64,000 nucleotides of DNA, taken from contig OZ007032.1 in NCBI GenBank assembly GCA_963931615.1, positions 992,001-1,056,000 on the forward strand, read 5' to 3'. Origin of the DNA: Coprenecus sp902388455. Lineage in GTDB: Bacteria > Bacteroidota > Bacteroidia > Bacteroidales > UBA932. Position numbers and translations under genes: made by a program. The notes beneath the pieces were generated by a model that saw nothing but the letters and a program-made list of their open reading frames with translations, was not told the origin of the DNA and searched no databases. Below are positions 9,065 to 17,065 of this stretch, piece by piece; positions within the stretch are counted from its first letter, which is position 1; each line of letters opens with the position of its first letter.

Positions 9065-9362
9065 CCTTGAGCTGTTTTATGAGTTGTGAAATCTGTTGAA
9101 CGGCGGTACTGCACTCATCGGCCACACGATAAAAACCGTAAGCATTGGCTCGTCTGGCAAGCTGATTCAGGTTTGTGCTTTCTCCAATCAGTTTACGGAT
9201 GATGTCAAGATTTTCTCTCGTAATTCGTTCGCGCACCGTACCGTGTTCGATGACTGAACGCACTACTTCGCTTTGACTGCGTTTACTGCGTCGGCTGAGT
9301 GCTCTAAGCCAGCCGAATTGTTCGTCTGTAAGACGGATTGTAACTGTATTTTTCTTGTCCAT
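9054..9362 (-). CDS. mobC: MobC-like relaxosome accessory protein
   Basis: A 102-residue ribbon-helix-helix-like DNA-binding protein. The N-terminal strand VTIRLTDEQFGWLRALSRR is followed by SEVVRSVIEHG. The conserved MobC signature is LIGESTNLNQLARRAN (about residues 63-78). MobC proteins melt or organise oriT DNA for the relaxase. The relaxase gene overlaps its end by 11 bases. The structured candidate oriT lies directly upstream (9,405-9,470), as expected for mobCB-type modules. Confidence 0.85.
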   Translation of the reverse strand: MDKKNTVTIRLTDEQFGWLRALSRRSKRSQSEVVRSVIEHGTVRERITRENLDIIRKLIGESTNLNQLARRANAYGFYRVADECSTAVQQISQLIKQLKDDR

Positions 9363-9404
9363 AATATCTGCTTCTGAGATTAATAATTGTGACCATCGGG
9401 AGCT

Positions 9405-9470
9405 GTCTCACCGTCTTTTGAGGTGAGCAAGTGGCCGGGAAATGTAATACACCGGCATAAACTTGCTCCA
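9405..9470. other. Candidate oriT with nested inverted repeats
   Basis: This 139-base gap upstream of mobC contains CTCACC (9407-9412) / GGTGAG (9422-9427). A larger nested hairpin follows: GAGCAAGT (9425-9432) with ACTTGCTC (9461-9468), enclosing GCCGG (9434-9438) / CCGGC (9452-9456). Position beside mobC/relaxase and the stacked hairpins are what an origin of transfer shows. The nick site cannot be named. Confidence 0.5.
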
Positions 9471-9501
9471 GTGAAAAAGAAGTGAATCAGACATCTAACA
9501 G

Positions 9502-10575
9502 TCATCGTTTGAAAAGTCCTCTCTGGGTATGTTGAACCGTTGCTGAAAGCTGTGCTTTCTCCACATTGACAAGCTGTAAATCGAAGGTTTCGACCAGCGT
9601 TTTCAAGGTCGGATTTAACGTGATAAGACGATTGAAAATAGCCTCCTTTGTCTCTTCTCTCAGCAGAAAATCGGCGATGTCATAACCTGCATCCCGTTCT
9701 TCTTTTGTTGCGTTTCTTTCCATAAAATCGAAGAGAGAAACTTCTATTCCCAGGCTCCGGATCATCTCCATTTTACTGTTCCAATAGTCGGTCGCCCCCA
9801 GATCGGGGAAGAACAGGACACGTCGGTTTCTCAATACGCTCATGGCATCCCTATTGAACGCTCCATTCTTTCCGCCCGAAGCAATCCATAGATATTGCGG
9901 CAGATAGAAACTGGATATCAAAGCGCTTTTCTCACTCTCCACAAGGGCAACCGGACGCTGCTGGTCAGAGGACAAAAGGTGCTCACCAAACAGGCATTGC
10001 CGGAGGTTGAAATTCTCTTTCTTCAAAAGGGAATGTACCCACGTGATGTAGTTGTGCGGCTCTTTAATCCGTCTTCCGTTTTCAGGATTGTAGAGCATCA
10101 CTTTTCCGGTGCGTACCCGTCCGGAAATATCCACCTGCCAGAAGACAGTAGCACCCGGCCAGTGCTTCGAGGTTCCCACATGGTAGCGCAACATCAGCTC
10201 TTCAGTAGCTTCCTGTCCGAAATGGAAACTCAGGAACTGAAACAGCTTGTTCGTGTGATACAGTTTCAGGGACTGCCTCATGATTTCCGGCTCAATGAAT
10301 GAAGGTTCAGGAGGCAGACTGATGCGTGGCTTTGACACCGGTACAAACTCTTCGCTCAATCGTTCCTTGGCCATCGGGTTTTCGTCAAAAAACATTTTGG
10401 GCGTATAGTTGTAGCCGCATTTCTGTTCATGGTTGCATCGCCCTACATAATCAGGAAAACTGATTTGTTTTTCCGTATCAATGTATTTGGCGAAACAACT
10501 TTTGCGGTGGCAGTTCGGGCATGTATGCCGGGTACTGACACCTTTGTATGGTTCTAATGTGAATCTGTAGTTCAT
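9502..10575 (-). CDS. Zinc-finger TOPRIM/DUF6371-type primase-like protein
   Basis: About 357 residues from the ATG of MNYRFTLEPYKG. A frame ten codons longer begins inside the 23-bp inverted repeat, so this internal start is preferred. A primase-like zinc site is visible with Cys19, Cys22, Cys47 and Cys53 (HTCPNCHRKSCF and GRCNHEQKCGY). Later LVESEKSALISSFY and VLFFPDLGATDYW match the acidic Glu and Asp-x-Asp-like elements of a TOPRIM-related fold. The protein probably primes replication of the transferred strand or excised circle. It follows the DUF3987 gene, the usual pairing in Bacteroides mobilizable islands. Confidence 0.7.
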   Translation of the reverse strand: MNYRFTLEPYKGVSTRHTCPNCHRKSCFAKYIDTEKQISFPDYVGRCNHEQKCGYNYTPKMFFDENPMAKERLSEEFVPVSKPRISLPPEPSFIEPEIMRQSLKLYHTNKLFQFLSFHFGQEATEELMLRYHVGTSKHWPGATVFWQVDISGRVRTGKVMLYNPENGRRIKEPHNYITWVHSLLKKENFNLRQCLFGEHLLSSDQQRPVALVESEKSALISSFYLPQYLWIASGGKNGAFNRDAMSVLRNRRVLFFPDLGATDYWNSKMEMIRSLGIEVSLFDFMERNATKEERDAGYDIADFLLREETKEAIFNRLITLNPTLKTLVETFDLQLVNVEKAQLSATVQHTQRGLFKR

Positions 10576-10593
10576 TTTTATTTTAGTTTGGAT

Positions 10594-10654
10594 GTTACTA
10601 TGCACATTTTCGCAACTTCACAAACCCCTCGGTTGCGAAAATGTGCATAGTAAC
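10594..10654. repeat. 23-bp perfect inverted repeat
   Basis: Arms at 10594-10616 and 10632-10654 are exact reverse complements (left arm begins GTTACTATGCACATTTTCGC) around a 15-base loop. The repeat fills the gap between the DUF3987 and primase-like genes. It lacks a T-run, so it is not a typical terminator. It could be a replication origin, an operator or an RNA control element. Confidence 0.85.
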
Positions 10655-10658
10655 AGGT

Positions 10659-12041
10659 TTATTTACTGTATTCTCCATGATTCTCTTTTCTGAATAATGT
10701 TCCGATGTGTCGTTTTAGAAACATCTTGAAAGCATGTTCCTTCATCCCGTAACTTTCAGCAATGCCGTTACCTTCTGCCGTTGTAAATCTCTGAGGCAGA
10801 TTCAGGTAGATGTTGCGGTGCAATTCGCTCAATTGTTCCTGACTGACGGCAGTCTGCACTTTTACGGCTGTTGTTCGAAAATATTCAGTCAGCAGGATGG
10901 CACGATTCACGCTTTCAAGGTCAATCGTATGCTTGTCGCACTCTCCGCAAGTCCATCGGGCAAGCTGGATAATCAGACAAAATCGGATAATGTAGATTTC
11001 CAGTTTGCAGTAAATACCAACCAAAGCATCGTTGGTTTCCATATCACATTGGCGGGCATTTTCATGCTGCCAACCGTAAAGCCGTTGCCTGGCATCTTCA
11101 TCGAATGACAGGCATTGAGGCTGCAACTCATTATTCTCGTCATGCGGACAATCCTGTGCAATCAGTTTGTCGATAATCTGTTGCCACTGGATTCCCAGCT
11201 CTTCAGGAGTTTCCCGGTCGTTCCATCTGCTTTTCAAGACAGATTCAGGCATCACGAAAAGAATACGGTCAATAAAACCGTTACTCGAACGCTCGCCCTT
11301 GACCAGTTCGCCCAGAATCTTCTTTTGGATGGTACCGATAACAGAGATATAGGGACGTCTGATAAAAATGGAACTTTGCGTACTCTTGCGGTCGGAAATC
11401 GTGGGCTTGGCATTGAATACCGAAAGCCAGAACTGTTCTTCCGAACCGTTATTGTAGCGGTTGAAGTTCTTGAACCAGGCCGACAGCTCGTCCGACCAAA
11501 GGCATAGTCCTCTGGGATTCTGGGCATGTATCAGGCTCAATCCTTCAGGAGTAATATCCGAAACAAGAAAGCGTTTTCGCACGGGAGCCTGCGGAAACTC
11601 ATCCAACCCGGCTTCCAAGCGTTCCTTTTTGCTCATGGACATAATGCGTTCATACTCGGCATACAGCTTCTGATACTCCTGATTCTGACAATAGTCATGT
11701 TCAATGAAGGGCTGAAAAGCGAAACTCAGTGGGTGGCTCTTATTGGCTCCAGGGCGACCAATCAGTGCCATGTACAGAATAGGACTTTCCAGCCAGTTGC
11801 GCTTCACCTGCACCAAATGGGAGTTGCCGATTCCCACGGCAATGGCCGCAAGGATAGCCGCAGCAACATAATCCACGGGGTAGCCCTGACAATCGTGCAA
11901 ACTGCTGATGGTACGCTGAATCCTGATAGGAAAGACTTCTATCGGGAACTCACCGCCGGACATCTTGGCCCCGATGCGCACAGCCTCGCCGATAATACCT
12001 TCTGCTGTTAATTTGGAGGTTTCCATGGCCGTACAGATCAA
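10659..12041 (-). CDS. DUF3987-family P-loop ATPase/helicase-like protein
   Basis: A 460-residue protein with a modified Walker A GRPGANKS (95-102) and the downstream VRKRFLVSDITPEGLSL and SDELSAWFKNFNRY segments. This is the DUF3987 pattern of plasmid and phage replication ATPases. It probably unwinds or remodels DNA during replication of the excised element, together with the adjacent primase-like protein. Its first ATG overlaps the stop of the HTH gene (ATGA). METSKLTAEG five codons later is an alternative start. The gene ends five bases before the 23-bp inverted repeat. Confidence 0.75.
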   Translation of the reverse strand: MICTAMETSKLTAEGIIGEAVRIGAKMSGGEFPIEVFPIRIQRTISSLHDCQGYPVDYVAAAILAAIAVGIGNSHLVQVKRNWLESPILYMALIGRPGANKSHPLSFAFQPFIEHDYCQNQEYQKLYAEYERIMSMSKKERLEAGLDEFPQAPVRKRFLVSDITPEGLSLIHAQNPRGLCLWSDELSAWFKNFNRYNNGSEEQFWLSVFNAKPTISDRKSTQSSIFIRRPYISVIGTIQKKILGELVKGERSSNGFIDRILFVMPESVLKSRWNDRETPEELGIQWQQIIDKLIAQDCPHDENNELQPQCLSFDEDARQRLYGWQHENARQCDMETNDALVGIYCKLEIYIIRFCLIIQLARWTCGECDKHTIDLESVNRAILLTEYFRTTAVKVQTAVSQEQLSELHRNIYLNLPQRFTTAEGNGIAESYGMKEHAFKMFLKRHIGTLFRKENHGEYSK

Positions 12042-12406
12042 AAGTTATAACCTCCCTTTGGTTTGCGTTTCGCTCCATGTACTATCTCCGCTGCCTGTTC
12101 CTGAAGTGACATGGCCTGCATCTGCTTGCGTCCGGACTCAATCCATTGCAGCAATTCATCTTCATAGAAGTAGAGCTTCTTACCTCGTTTGTAAGCCGGA
12201 ATCAGTCCTTTACGCGCAAGCGTGTAAATGGTAGGCTTTGCCTTACGTGTGATTTTACAGGCTTCGTCAATTTCAACAAGACGGTGCTTGTCTAAAGAAG
12301 TTTGTGGCTGTAGTGCCGCCACCATTTGTCGGATTTGTTCCATCTGTTCTGTGAGATAACCTACCGCCTGCGGCAGCTTATCAAAAGTGATTTGTTCGTT
12401 TGCCAT
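12038..12406 (-). CDS. Excisionase-like HTH protein
   Basis: A 122-residue protein with a helical N-terminus (possible coiled coil, residues 10-32). A MerR/excisionase-type winged HTH follows: LVEIDEACKITRKAKPTIYT then LARKGLIPAYKRGKKLYFYE. Proteins of this kind either direct excision or activate the replication/mobilisation operon. It is the first gene of the minus-strand block DUF3987 - primase-like and overlaps DUF3987 by four bases. A 51-bp sequence shared with the integrase promoter lies just upstream, suggesting common control. Confidence 0.75.
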   Translation of the reverse strand: MANEQITFDKLPQAVGYLTEQMEQIRQMVAALQPQTSLDKHRLVEIDEACKITRKAKPTIYTLARKGLIPAYKRGKKLYFYEDELLQWIESGRKQMQAMSLQEQAAEIVHGAKRKPKGGYNF

Positions 12407-12431
12407 ACGTACTCGTTTTTAATTGTTCGCT

Positions 12432-12482
12432 GGCAAAGGAAATTGGTGTTTTGATGGTGGAAAACATCACCGGAATATAACT
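12432..12482 (-). promoter_or_regulatory. 51-bp regulatory repeat, copy A
   Basis: This sequence aligns without gaps, 40 of 51 bases identical, with copy B at 41923-41973 in front of the outer integrase. Shared blocks include GGTGTT, ATGGTGG, ATCACCGGAA and ATAACT. Each copy lies 17-35 bases or so upstream of a minus-strand start (12406 and 41888). TTTCCTTTG on the minus strand near 12434-12442 is a weak -7 candidate. Confidence 0.5.
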
Positions 12483-12522
12483 GTGAGATAACTTTTGGTG
12501 GTGATTTATTTAGATAAATCCG

Positions 12523-12530
12523 TACTTTTG
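12523..12530 (+). promoter_or_regulatory. -7 box of the HNH nuclease gene
   Basis: TACTTTTG matches TAnnTTTG and ends 22 bases before the HNH gene ATG. A TTTTGG upstream (about 12493-12498) is slightly too far away to be a standard -33 box. Confidence 0.4.
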
Positions 12531-12552
12531 TACCAGTTAATAGGAAATTGAT

Positions 12553-13296
12553 ATGAAAAAATTAGGGCGAATTATTATCAGTGTCTCTGAATTAATGGAG
12601 AATCTGAGTCAGATTGATGCTTATTTATCAGACGACAATGAGGAACATTATAATAATGTCCGAAAATTAATCGGTAATGGAATTGATTTTGTCGTATATA
12701 AGTCTAGGGGAGATAATCATTTTGCTCCTAGTCGATTTATTGGGTATTTACAGAATGATATAATAACTCATTTTATAAAGAATAATGGTAAACATGGTAG
12801 TAAAACGACTCAGGCTATAAATAAAATACTCGGTTATACTTGTGAATATGATAAAAGCATAGATAAAGAATATCTCGTTTTCTGCAAAAAAAATGGTATT
12901 ATACCTCGGAAAATGATAAAGAGAAAAAGAAAATTTTGGATTCTTGATAATGATAGTAACACAAGATATGAGAATGAATATTATGAAGGCGCAAAACAAC
13001 AAGTTTTGGTGAATAAATATGAACGAAATCCGATAGCTAGAAAAATGTGTATACAAAAATATGGATGTATCTGTAATATTTGTCAGTTTGATTTTGAAAA
13101 GGAATATGGAGAATTAGGTAAGGATTTTATTCATGTTCATCATATAACTCCCATCTCTGAAAATAAAGGAAAAAGTTATAAGGTGGATTATGAGAATGAC
13201 CTCATACCAGTTTGCCCCAATTGTCATGCAATATTGCATAGGAGCAACATATCAATAGACACTCTAAAAGATATAGTTAGAAAAAATAGACGGTAA
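12553..13296 (+). CDS. HNH endonuclease with unassigned N-terminal domain
   Basis: A 247-residue protein. The C-terminal third is a McrA-like HNH nuclease: Cys-x2-Cys in CICNICQFDF, HVHHITPISE and LIPVCPNCHAILHR supply the two zinc Cys pairs and the catalytic His. The N-terminal 150 residues are unassigned; FVVYKSRGDNHFAPSRFIGY suggests a compact DNA-reading domain. Proteins of this layout often cut modified DNA (type IV-like), but that is inference. It is AT-rich compared with its backbone neighbours, has its own promoter and is opposite in strand, so it looks like inserted cargo. It converges with the next gene, with stops one base apart. Confidence 0.78.
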   Translation: MKKLGRIIISVSELMENLSQIDAYLSDDNEEHYNNVRKLIGNGIDFVVYKSRGDNHFAPSRFIGYLQNDIITHFIKNNGKHGSKTTQAINKILGYTCEYDKSIDKEYLVFCKKNGIIPRKMIKRKRKFWILDNDSNTRYENEYYEGAKQQVLVNKYERNPIARKMCIQKYGCICNICQFDFEKEYGELGKDFIHVHHITPISENKGKSYKVDYENDLIPVCPNCHAILHRSNISIDTLKDIVRKNRR

Positions 13297-13297
13297 A

Positions 13298-14065
13298 TTA
13301 CACTAATTGATTATTTAAATGAATCTTAGTTTTAGATTCTGTGTGTGACATTTTACGCTCAATAGTTGAGATTTCCACGTCGCAAAGAGTGTGGGCAAAG
13401 ACATTTTTAATAAATGTAGCTGTATGAATACGCTTTCTACCAAAAGCCTTGCCGATATTCCAACCAAAGTGCATAATATCAATACTTTTGAGTTGTGAAT
13501 CAACCTTTACAGGCGATATCTTTTGTAAGGTATCTTCCGTACTATATTCTGCAACGTATGTGCATAGACGATTGAGATCTTCTTCACTCATATAAGCAAC
13601 CATTGTTTGCTTCGTATAGCTGAGGACCTTTTCCAATCTGGTTTGAGTAGCACGATTCTTTTTTGCTATAGCGTTGGTTCGCATAACTTCATATTCTGAG
13701 GGTTCAGAGATTGTTTCTTCAGTGGTAGGAGCAGACTCAATGACATCAGGCGTAGCTTGGTTTGAATCTTTGATTGTAGAGGCTTCCGGAACAGAAACGG
13801 TATCATTGTGATTTTTCATCTTTTGAAAAGCAGGGAAACGAAACAGAAAAGTTTCTATGCGTGGCAACAGAAACTGATTGAAAGTTGTCTGTAGGCTGGC
13901 ATAGATTGCCATCAAGACAATTACTGTTGCAAAAAATGCAACACTACTACTGAAGTCGTCAACGCCTTTAGATAAAACAAACTGCCGAGCTAAAACGCCA
14001 ACGACAAGAGTACCTACCAATACAAGGGAATAAAGTGCTATATGTTCTATACTTTTCTGATTCAT
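13298..14065 (-). CDS. Two-TM membrane protein of unknown function
   Basis: A 255-residue protein. Two predicted membrane helices occupy about residues 8-28 (IALYSLVLVGTLVVGVLARQ) and 40-60 (VAFFATVIVLMAIYASLQ). A cytoplasmic portion follows, with an acidic Ser/Glu/Thr linker (90-130) and a conserved-looking helical end. That end includes YTKQTMVAYMSEEDLNRLC and FGWNIGKAFGRKRIHTATFI, which may bind DNA or protein. No enzyme motif was seen. Similar two-helix proteins occur in Bacteroides islands; the function is unknown. A -7 box for it is at 14092-14099. Confidence 0.6.
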   Translation of the reverse strand: MNQKSIEHIALYSLVLVGTLVVGVLARQFVLSKGVDDFSSSVAFFATVIVLMAIYASLQTTFNQFLLPRIETFLFRFPAFQKMKNHNDTVSVPEASTIKDSNQATPDVIESAPTTEETISEPSEYEVMRTNAIAKKNRATQTRLEKVLSYTKQTMVAYMSEEDLNRLCTYVAEYSTEDTLQKISPVKVDSQLKSIDIMHFGWNIGKAFGRKRIHTATFIKNVFAHTLCDVEISTIERKMSHTESKTKIHLNNQLV

Positions 14066-14403
14066 AGTGATATTTGCTAATTGTTTGTGCGCAAATATAT
14101 GTCATTTTATAGATACCATGTTATAAATCCAAGAAAGTGGCAGCATTTGTCCTCGATATGGTACTTATTTCTATGCCATCTATGCCACAATAGAATAAAA
14201 AGAAAAGGTCTTCTCAAAATATAAAGAAAGATGACATCTGTTATTTCATTCAGATTGAAGTTGTTAAATTTATAGTACGTTTTAAACGGTTGTTTCTCCA
14301 TCAGAGTCACCTAAGAGGCTAATTTTTAAAGATTATTTCTTTTAAAAAGATAAGGGAAATAAGGATTATAATCCGTATATTTGTAGAAATAAAAGAAAAA
14401 GAA
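14066..14403. promoter_or_regulatory. Divergent intergenic region with two -7 boxes
   Basis: This 338-base AT-rich gap carries TATATTTG on the minus strand (plus 14092-14099), 27 bases before the membrane-protein gene. It also carries TATATTTG on the plus strand (14376-14383), 21 bases before the first TIR gene. Both match TAnnTTTG; -33 boxes are not clear. I saw no convincing gene in the rest. Confidence 0.5.
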
Positions 14404-14925
14404 ATGTTAGGGTTAAATAGATTTTACTTGAATGAGTCTTATGACCGCATAAACAGTATATGTATTTTCATTAGTCATCAGAAGAAAGATTCTTCTGATG
14501 CAAAAAAGATAGCAGACTATTTAATGGCTGCAGGACTGGATGTGTATTTTGATGAATATGATCAAAATATAGATAGGAGTAATCCTTATTCGGTAGTCAA
14601 TGCAATAAAAGTTGGTTTAAAACGAAGTACACATCTGTTATGTATTATTTCCCAAAACTCTCTAGAATCCAAGTGGGTGCCTTGGGAAATTGGATATGCG
14701 TATGATAATAAAATTTTGGTCGGTCTTACATTGCGAGATTTATCAAAATCATTTTTACCTGAATATTTACAAGTTATTCAAATATTAAGGGGTACAAAAT
14801 CACTAAATGAGTTCATTGCTCAAACTCTCAAATCATCTTCCGATAGACTTGTATTAGAAGGTAGGATGAGACATTACTATGATATACAAAGTCCCTTATG
14901 GAATGTATTAGATTGGGATCAATAA
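14404..14925 (+). CDS. TIR-domain protein (first of the operon)
   Basis: A 173-residue stand-alone TIR domain. Strand A is CIFISHQKKD (20-29). The alphaC Glu that serves as the catalytic residue in TIR NADases is Glu95 in KWVPWEIGYAY. TIR domains in bacterial immunity either consume NAD+ or make cyclic-ADP-ribose-type signals. It heads a tightly packed plus-strand operon of seven genes with a -7 box upstream, and the next gene starts one base after its stop. There is no transmembrane segment or other domain. The TIR assignment is firm; whether it is a signal producer or an effector is not known. Confidence 0.8.
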   Translation: MLGLNRFYLNESYDRINSICIFISHQKKDSSDAKKIADYLMAAGLDVYFDEYDQNIDRSNPYSVVNAIKVGLKRSTHLLCIISQNSLESKWVPWEIGYAYDNKILVGLTLRDLSKSFLPEYLQVIQILRGTKSLNEFIAQTLKSSSDRLVLEGRMRHYYDIQSPLWNVLDWDQ

Positions 14926-14926
14926 T

Positions 14927-15235
14927 ATGAGGCTATTTGTAAGTTATACATTGAAAGATGGTTATCTTGATACATCTCTTTTGTTGAAAGTGAAAGAACT
15001 GTATAAAAATTGTGATTCTTGTTATATAGATATAATTGATAATGATAGTGTGGATAAGCAACGTCGTGTGGAACAAGAACTCATATCTGCTGACACACTC
15101 CTTCTTATTGAAACTCCAATGGTGATGCAGTCAAAATGGGTAAGATACGAATTAGATGTAGCAAAAAATAGAAATATTGTTATTATTAAAAGTGACATCA
15201 ACAAAATAAAAAGAGAAATATGCAAACACCGTTAA
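14927..15235 (+). CDS. Short TIR-like protein
   Basis: A 102-residue protein with the first half of a TIR fold: MRLFVSYTLKDG at the N-terminus and the conserved KWVRYELDVAKN with Glu75. Usual TIR domains are 130-160 residues, so the C-terminal strands and helix are missing or have been lost. Its end overlaps the start of the TIR-SLOG gene by 16 bases in another frame. That overlap suggests stable coupled translation rather than random decay. It may dimerise with the neighbouring TIR proteins or be a decaying copy. Confidence 0.65.
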   Translation: MRLFVSYTLKDGYLDTSLLLKVKELYKNCDSCYIDIIDNDSVDKQRRVEQELISADTLLLIETPMVMQSKWVRYELDVAKNRNIVIIKSDINKIKREICKHR

Positions 15236-17064
15236 GCGTTTATTTGCTTATAGATAAAAATAACAGACAGGCAACAGAAATATTTAATAAATTCTACACC
15301 TTGCTCTGTCGTGATGTAGAAAAGCCACTATCGGATGGCTTGGATATTCCTGTTTATCTTATTTCAAATGATAAAAATGGGGAAATAAAGCCCATTGATT
15401 TTAAACAAAGCGAGAAGAACGCCATATTCTTCTTTGCTGATATGGCTGTATATTTGGGAGACACAAAATGGCGGGATTATATTCTGGAATTGAAGAAAAA
15501 AATAGAAGATGATACACCTGCTATGTTATACTGTGTGAAACAATTTGAATATGCTACAGATCTTAGTTATCTTAACAAAGATCAAATGATTCTCCCATCT
15601 AATAACGATATCATTGCAGATTGGGACGAAGTTTCTTCTCATATTTATGATTGCCTTATTCGGTATATGAAAGACATGCCTCAGAGCAAATTGAAGTTGT
15701 TTATAAGTCATGCCAAAAGAGATGGACTAGCAATTGCTGAGAATCTTAGAAATAGTATTCGTTCTAAAACAAAATTAGATAGTTTCTTTGACAAAAATGA
15801 CATTATTGAAGGAGTAGATTTTGAAAATCAGATAAGAGAAAATGTCAAAAGTTCACTCTTGATGGTTCTCGACTCGGATGCTTATGGTACTCGTCAATGG
15901 TGCCAGAAAGAAATTCTATGTGCTAAGAAATACGGTGTTCCAATAGTTGTAGTGGATATGCATAGTGATGTGATAACAAGAACATTTCCTTATATGGGGA
16001 ATGTCCCAAGCATCCGGCTAAAAGATGAAAACTTGGATACGGCTATTAACCTCTTGTTGCGCACAGGTTTGAGATATGAGTACCAAAAGAATTATTTGAC
16101 CAAAATAGTAAGGGAAGGAAATAATGATGATTTTGATATTTTAAGTTATCAGCCAGAACTTTTGGATATGTATGTGCTAAGGAAAAATAATGTGCTGTAT
16201 CCAGAGCCTCCTGTAAGTGAAGAAGAAAGGAGAATACTTAATAGTACGAAAAAGAAATTCATCACACCTTTGGAAAAGGAAGGTTTACTTCTAGATGGAG
16301 AATTGATATCTGTCTCTGTGTCCAATACAAATGAGAATCGTCCAGACGAGATCTTGCTAAGAGATATTGTAGTTGAAATATCAAGGTATATTTTGAATGC
16401 AGGTGGTAAGATTCTCTATGGAGGTAGTGGAGCTCAAGATGGATATGTTAATTTATTCAGTCAAATATCAGAGAAGTATGGTAAAATTAAGGTAGAAAGC
16501 AAGGGTGAAGATGTACTTGAAGATGAAGTCTATATCTATAATTATTATGCATGGCCATATATGAATGTCTTATCTAATGATGACATGGCATACTTAAAGC
16601 ACTGTCATCTCTGTGCTCAACAAATTTATCCTGATGGAATTAGCGAGGAACAGAAAAAATCAATACCTTCTGCACAAGATGAAGAGGGGAAAAAACAAAT
16701 AATAAATTCTTTATCACACATGCGTGATGTCCGTTGTCGTGAAGCTAGGGCATTCATAATCGTTGGTGGAAAAACAAAAGGCTCTCTAACGTCAAATCCA
16801 GGTATTTTAGAGGAATATATTAAAGCGCATGCAACAGGAAAACCAATATACCTTCTTGGCGGTTTTGGAGGTGAGGCTGCCCTTATATCCAGTAGTGTTA
16901 TAGGTCGAAAGGAGATAATTGATTCTATAAAAGATGATACATACGAATCTTTGAATAATGGATTGGATTATGAAGAAAATAGGCGCCTTCTATGCTCAAC
17001 AAATGTATTTGAAGTTATAAGGCTTATTATCAAGGGAATGAAAAATGTTATAAAACAAAAATAA
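15220..17064 (+). CDS. TIR-SLOG protein with extra N-terminal domain
   Basis: A 614-residue protein. Residues 1-155 form an alpha/beta domain I cannot assign. Residues 158-285 are a TIR domain (LKLFISHAKRDGLA; catalytic-position Glu231 in QWCQKEILCAKKYG). Residues about 360-614 form a Rossmann-like SLOG domain with ILYGGSGAQDGYV near 400 and a second glycine-rich YLLGGFGGEAALI segment. SLOG domains bind nucleotide-derived ligands. In Thoeris, ThsA couples SLOG to a SIR2 effector; here SLOG is fused to TIR instead. Likely a ligand-gated effector for a signal made by a neighbouring TIR protein (inference). Confidence 0.75.
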   Translation: MQTPLSVYLLIDKNNRQATEIFNKFYTLLCRDVEKPLSDGLDIPVYLISNDKNGEIKPIDFKQSEKNAIFFFADMAVYLGDTKWRDYILELKKKIEDDTPAMLYCVKQFEYATDLSYLNKDQMILPSNNDIIADWDEVSSHIYDCLIRYMKDMPQSKLKLFISHAKRDGLAIAENLRNSIRSKTKLDSFFDKNDIIEGVDFENQIRENVKSSLLMVLDSDAYGTRQWCQKEILCAKKYGVPIVVVDMHSDVITRTFPYMGNVPSIRLKDENLDTAINLLLRTGLRYEYQKNYLTKIVREGNNDDFDILSYQPELLDMYVLRKNNVLYPEPPVSEEERRILNSTKKKFITPLEKEGLLLDGELISVSVSNTNENRPDEILLRDIVVEISRYILNAGGKILYGGSGAQDGYVNLFSQISEKYGKIKVESKGEDVLEDEVYIYNYYAWPYMNVLSNDDMAYLKHCHLCAQQIYPDGISEEQKKSIPSAQDEEGKKQIINSLSHMRDVRCREARAFIIVGGKTKGSLTSNPGILEEYIKAHATGKPIYLLGGFGGEAALISSSVIGRKEIIDSIKDDTYESLNNGLDYEENRRLLCSTNVFEVIRLIIKGMKNVIKQK

Positions 17065-17065
17065 T

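Noticed and set aside
14107..14310. 67-codon minus-strand frame
   Set aside because: Aromatic-rich AT-driven composition, no promoter, and it sits in the divergent control region of two better genes.
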